A DNA stretch of 6,280 nt from Microcella sp. (GTDB taxonomy: Bacteria; Actinomycetota; Actinomycetes; Actinomycetales; Microbacteriaceae). The translations under genes were made by a program, and so were the position numbers. The notes under the pieces were generated by a model, which was not told where the DNA came from, made no database searches, and saw nothing but the letters and a program-made list of their open reading frames with translations. This document shows positions 4,918 to 6,280 of this stretch, piece after piece. Numbering within the stretch: the first letter of the stretch is position 1; every line of letters begins with the position of its first letter. Location: contig JAIWOM010000088.1 of assembly GCA_020216895.1 (NCBI GenBank), forward strand, positions 1 through 6,280, in the 5' to 3' direction.

Positions 4918-4924
4918 TGAGCGA

Positions 4925-6025
4925 GTGACGATCCCCGAGCTGACCACCAAGTGCGTGGTCATCGGGGCCGGTCAGGCGGGCCTCTCGGTCGCCTACTTCT
5001 TGCGGCGGCTCGGCCTCGAACCGGGTCAGGAGTTCGTCCTCCTCGACCGCGGCCCGGGCACCGGCGGCGCCTGGCAGCACCGTTGGGAGGCGCTGCGGCT
5101 CGGCTCGGCGCACCGGGTCAACGACCTGCCCGGAATGGACGAGCTCGGCCTGAGCTTCACCACCGCCGACCATCACGCCCCGGCGCGCGACGTGGTCGCC
5201 GACTACTACGCGCGGTACGAGGAGCACTACGGGCTGCAGGTCGTGCGCCCCGCATCCGTCACCCACGTCGAGCATGGCGACCCCGGGCTTCTCGTGCGGC
5301 TCAACACCGAGAACGGCCCCGTCGAGCTGGGGACCTCGACGATCGTCAACGCCACCGGCACCTGGGGCTCGCCCTTCGTGCCCTGGTATCCCGGTCGCGA
5401 CACCTTCGCCGGCCGGCAGGTGCACACGGCCGACTACACGGCTGCGGAGGAGTTCGCCGGTCAGAACGTCATCGTCGTCGGCGCCGGAACGAGTGCGATC
5501 GGGTTCATCCTCGAGCTCGAGCCTCACGCGGCCAGCATCACCTGGGCAACCCGCCGCCCGCCCGAGTTCATTGACGAGGTCGACCTCAACCTCGAGGCCC
5601 GCGAGCGCGCGGTCGCCGCGCAGGATGACGCGGCGCGCGCCGGTCGCGCCCTGCCGAGTATCGTCTCGGGTACCGGGGTGCCGCGCACGCGGCGCATCCA
5701 GGCGGCCATCGACCGCGGTGTTCTCGACTACCGGCTGATGTTCGCCGCGATCGAGCCCGACGCGGTGGTCTGGGAGGACGGCACCCGCCAGCCCGCTGAC
5801 GCGATCATCTGGGCGACCGGGTTCCGGCCCGAGCTGCGGCACCTGGCACCCCTGCGCCTGCGCGAGAAGGAGGGCGGCGTGGCCGTCGACAGCTACCGCT
5901 CGGGCCGCGACCCGCGCATCTTCTTCGCCGGCTACGGTCCGGCGGCGTCGACCATCGGCGCCAACCGGGCCGGGCGCAACGTCGCGCGCCAGGTCGTTGC
6001 GCAGCTCAGCAGGATGGGGCGCTGA
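4925..6025 (+). CDS. Flavin-containing monooxygenase-like NAD(P)/FAD-dependent oxidoreductase
   Basis: A 366-residue two-dinucleotide-fold flavoprotein of the flavin monooxygenase/CzcO-like group (COG2072 type). It has the FAD Rossmann motif GAGQAGLSVAYFLRRLGLE (14-32), then GTGGAWQHRW (45-54). FAGRQVHTADY (161-171) fits the flavin monooxygenase fingerprint FxGxxxHxxxY exactly. A second Rossmann motif VIVVGAGTSAIG (182-193) should bind NADPH, the ATGF motif is at 297-300, and the C-terminal FAD contact IFFAGYGPAAS is at 332-342. Such enzymes use NADPH and oxygen to oxygenate small molecules at N, S or carbonyl groups; the substrate cannot be predicted. It is shorter than Baeyer-Villiger enzymes and has no signal peptide, so it should be cytosolic. 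An in-frame ATG at 4859 would add 22 residues of Pro/Arg-rich sequence; GTG 4925 is preferred from the upstream -10 and because the fold starts at about residue 9. A small membrane-protein gene follows 3 bp later. Confidence 0.9.
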   Translation: MTIPELTTKCVVIGAGQAGLSVAYFLRRLGLEPGQEFVLLDRGPGTGGAWQHRWEALRLGSAHRVNDLPGMDELGLSFTTADHHAPARDVVADYYARYEEHYGLQVVRPASVTHVEHGDPGLLVRLNTENGPVELGTSTIVNATGTWGSPFVPWYPGRDTFAGRQVHTADYTAAEEFAGQNVIVVGAGTSAIGFILELEPHAASITWATRRPPEFIDEVDLNLEARERAVAAQDDAARAGRALPSIVSGTGVPRTRRIQAAIDRGVLDYRLMFAAIEPDAVVWEDGTRQPADAIIWATGFRPELRHLAPLRLREKEGGVAVDSYRSGRDPRIFFAGYGPAASTIGANRAGRNVARQVVAQLSRMGR

Positions 6026-6028
6026 GGC

Positions 6029-6262
6029 GTGAACGGCACGGCGGATGCGGGGCTCATCGTCGCGCTGACCCTCGCGGTTCTCGGCGTCATGGTTGTCGTG
6101 CTCGGCATCATCGCGGTGCTCGTGCTCGGGCCGGCGGTGCGGCGAGCCCTGGCCGACCGGCGGGATGAGCACGAGGCCGGTGCCGCCGCCGCGGTCGAGG
6201 GCTCAGGCCAGGGCACCGACTCAGCTGAGGGCGCCGAGCACAGCGATGGCGGCCGCGGCTGA
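6029..6262 (+). CDS. Small single-pass membrane protein, function unknown
   Basis: A 77-residue protein with one long hydrophobic segment at about residues 8-34 (including LIVALTLAVLGVMVVVLGII), then a basic stretch VRRALADRRDEHEA (37-50) and a low-complexity Gly/Ala/Glu/Ser tail (51-77). The charge after the helix suggests the C-terminal tail is in the cytoplasm. The GTG at 6029 follows the oxidoreductase stop by 3 bases, with purine-rich AGGATGGGG in the end of that gene as a possible ribosome site, so the two genes are probably co-transcribed and coupled. It might anchor or partner the oxidoreductase, but nothing in the sequence shows that. No family was recognised. The helix could also act as an uncleaved signal anchor. 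Confidence 0.7.
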   Translation: MNGTADAGLIVALTLAVLGVMVVVLGIIAVLVLGPAVRRALADRRDEHEAGAAAAVEGSGQGTDSAEGAEHSDGGRG

Positions 6263-6280
6263 CCACGCCTGCGGGCGACA

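Noticed and set aside
4859..4924. N-terminal extension of the oxidoreductase from ATG 4859
   Set aside because: The extra 22 residues are Pro/Arg-rich and not part of the fold, and a -10-like hexamer lies within the stretch just before GTG 4925.
4586..6172. Long reverse-strand open frame of 528 codons opposite the oxidoreductase
   Set aside because: It runs antisense to a gene with clear flavoprotein motifs, overlaps the DUF3073 gene, and has the His/Arg/Asp/Gly-rich composition typical of antisense frames in high-GC DNA. It has no recognisable domain.
1..6280. CRISPR array, tRNA, rRNA, IS element or prophage
   Set aside because: No regularly spaced repeats, no RNA gene signatures, and no transposase or integrase motifs were seen on either strand.

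Overview
The window is about 70% GC, uses GTG starts freely, and has several genes whose start codon sits 6-7 bases after a TANNNT hexamer, which is the leaderless arrangement common in Actinobacteria. The gene set (purD, a small SCP-like protein, purF, purM, a DUF3073 protein) and the protein sequences suggest a high-GC actinobacterium, most likely family Microbacteriaceae. The family assignment is an inference from gene content, not from a marker gene.

Layout, left to right. 1-265 (-) is the N-terminal 88 codons of purD, cut by the window edge. It diverges across 55 bp from a small SCP2-like protein (321-698, +), which is followed by a two-helix membrane protein (733-1065, +). That gene converges on purF (1097-2554, -). 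A 73-bp divergent spacer containing short repeats separates purF from purM (2628-3722, +). purM converges across 23 bp on a complete type II toxin-antitoxin module read leftward, a Phd-family antitoxin (4142-4405) followed by a PIN/VapC-family RNase (3746-4138). A 17-bp inverted repeat covers the antitoxin's -10 element. Next is a small DUF3073 protein (4522-4740, -). The last 1.4 kb holds a flavin-dependent monooxygenase-like oxidoreductase (4925-6025, +) and, 3 bp after it, a 77-residue single-pass membrane protein (6029-6262, +).

Three genes are de novo purine synthesis enzymes: PurF (first step, PRPP to phosphoribosylamine), PurD (phosphoribosylamine to GAR) and PurM (FGAM to AIR). They are close together but do not form one operon. 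purF points left and purM points right, whereas these two genes are commonly co-directional in Actinobacteria. The toxin-antitoxin pair sits between purM and the DUF3073 gene and looks like the accessory part of an otherwise housekeeping locus.

No convincing undescribed multi-gene system was found. The items most worth checking are the toxin-antitoxin operator overlapping the promoter, a PurF that appears to lack two of the four Fe-S ligands of the Bacillus-type enzyme, the repeats in the purF/purM spacer, and a palindrome with an A-rich loop upstream of the DUF3073 gene. There is no rRNA, tRNA, CRISPR array or IS element, and no gene-less stretch longer than 184 bp.
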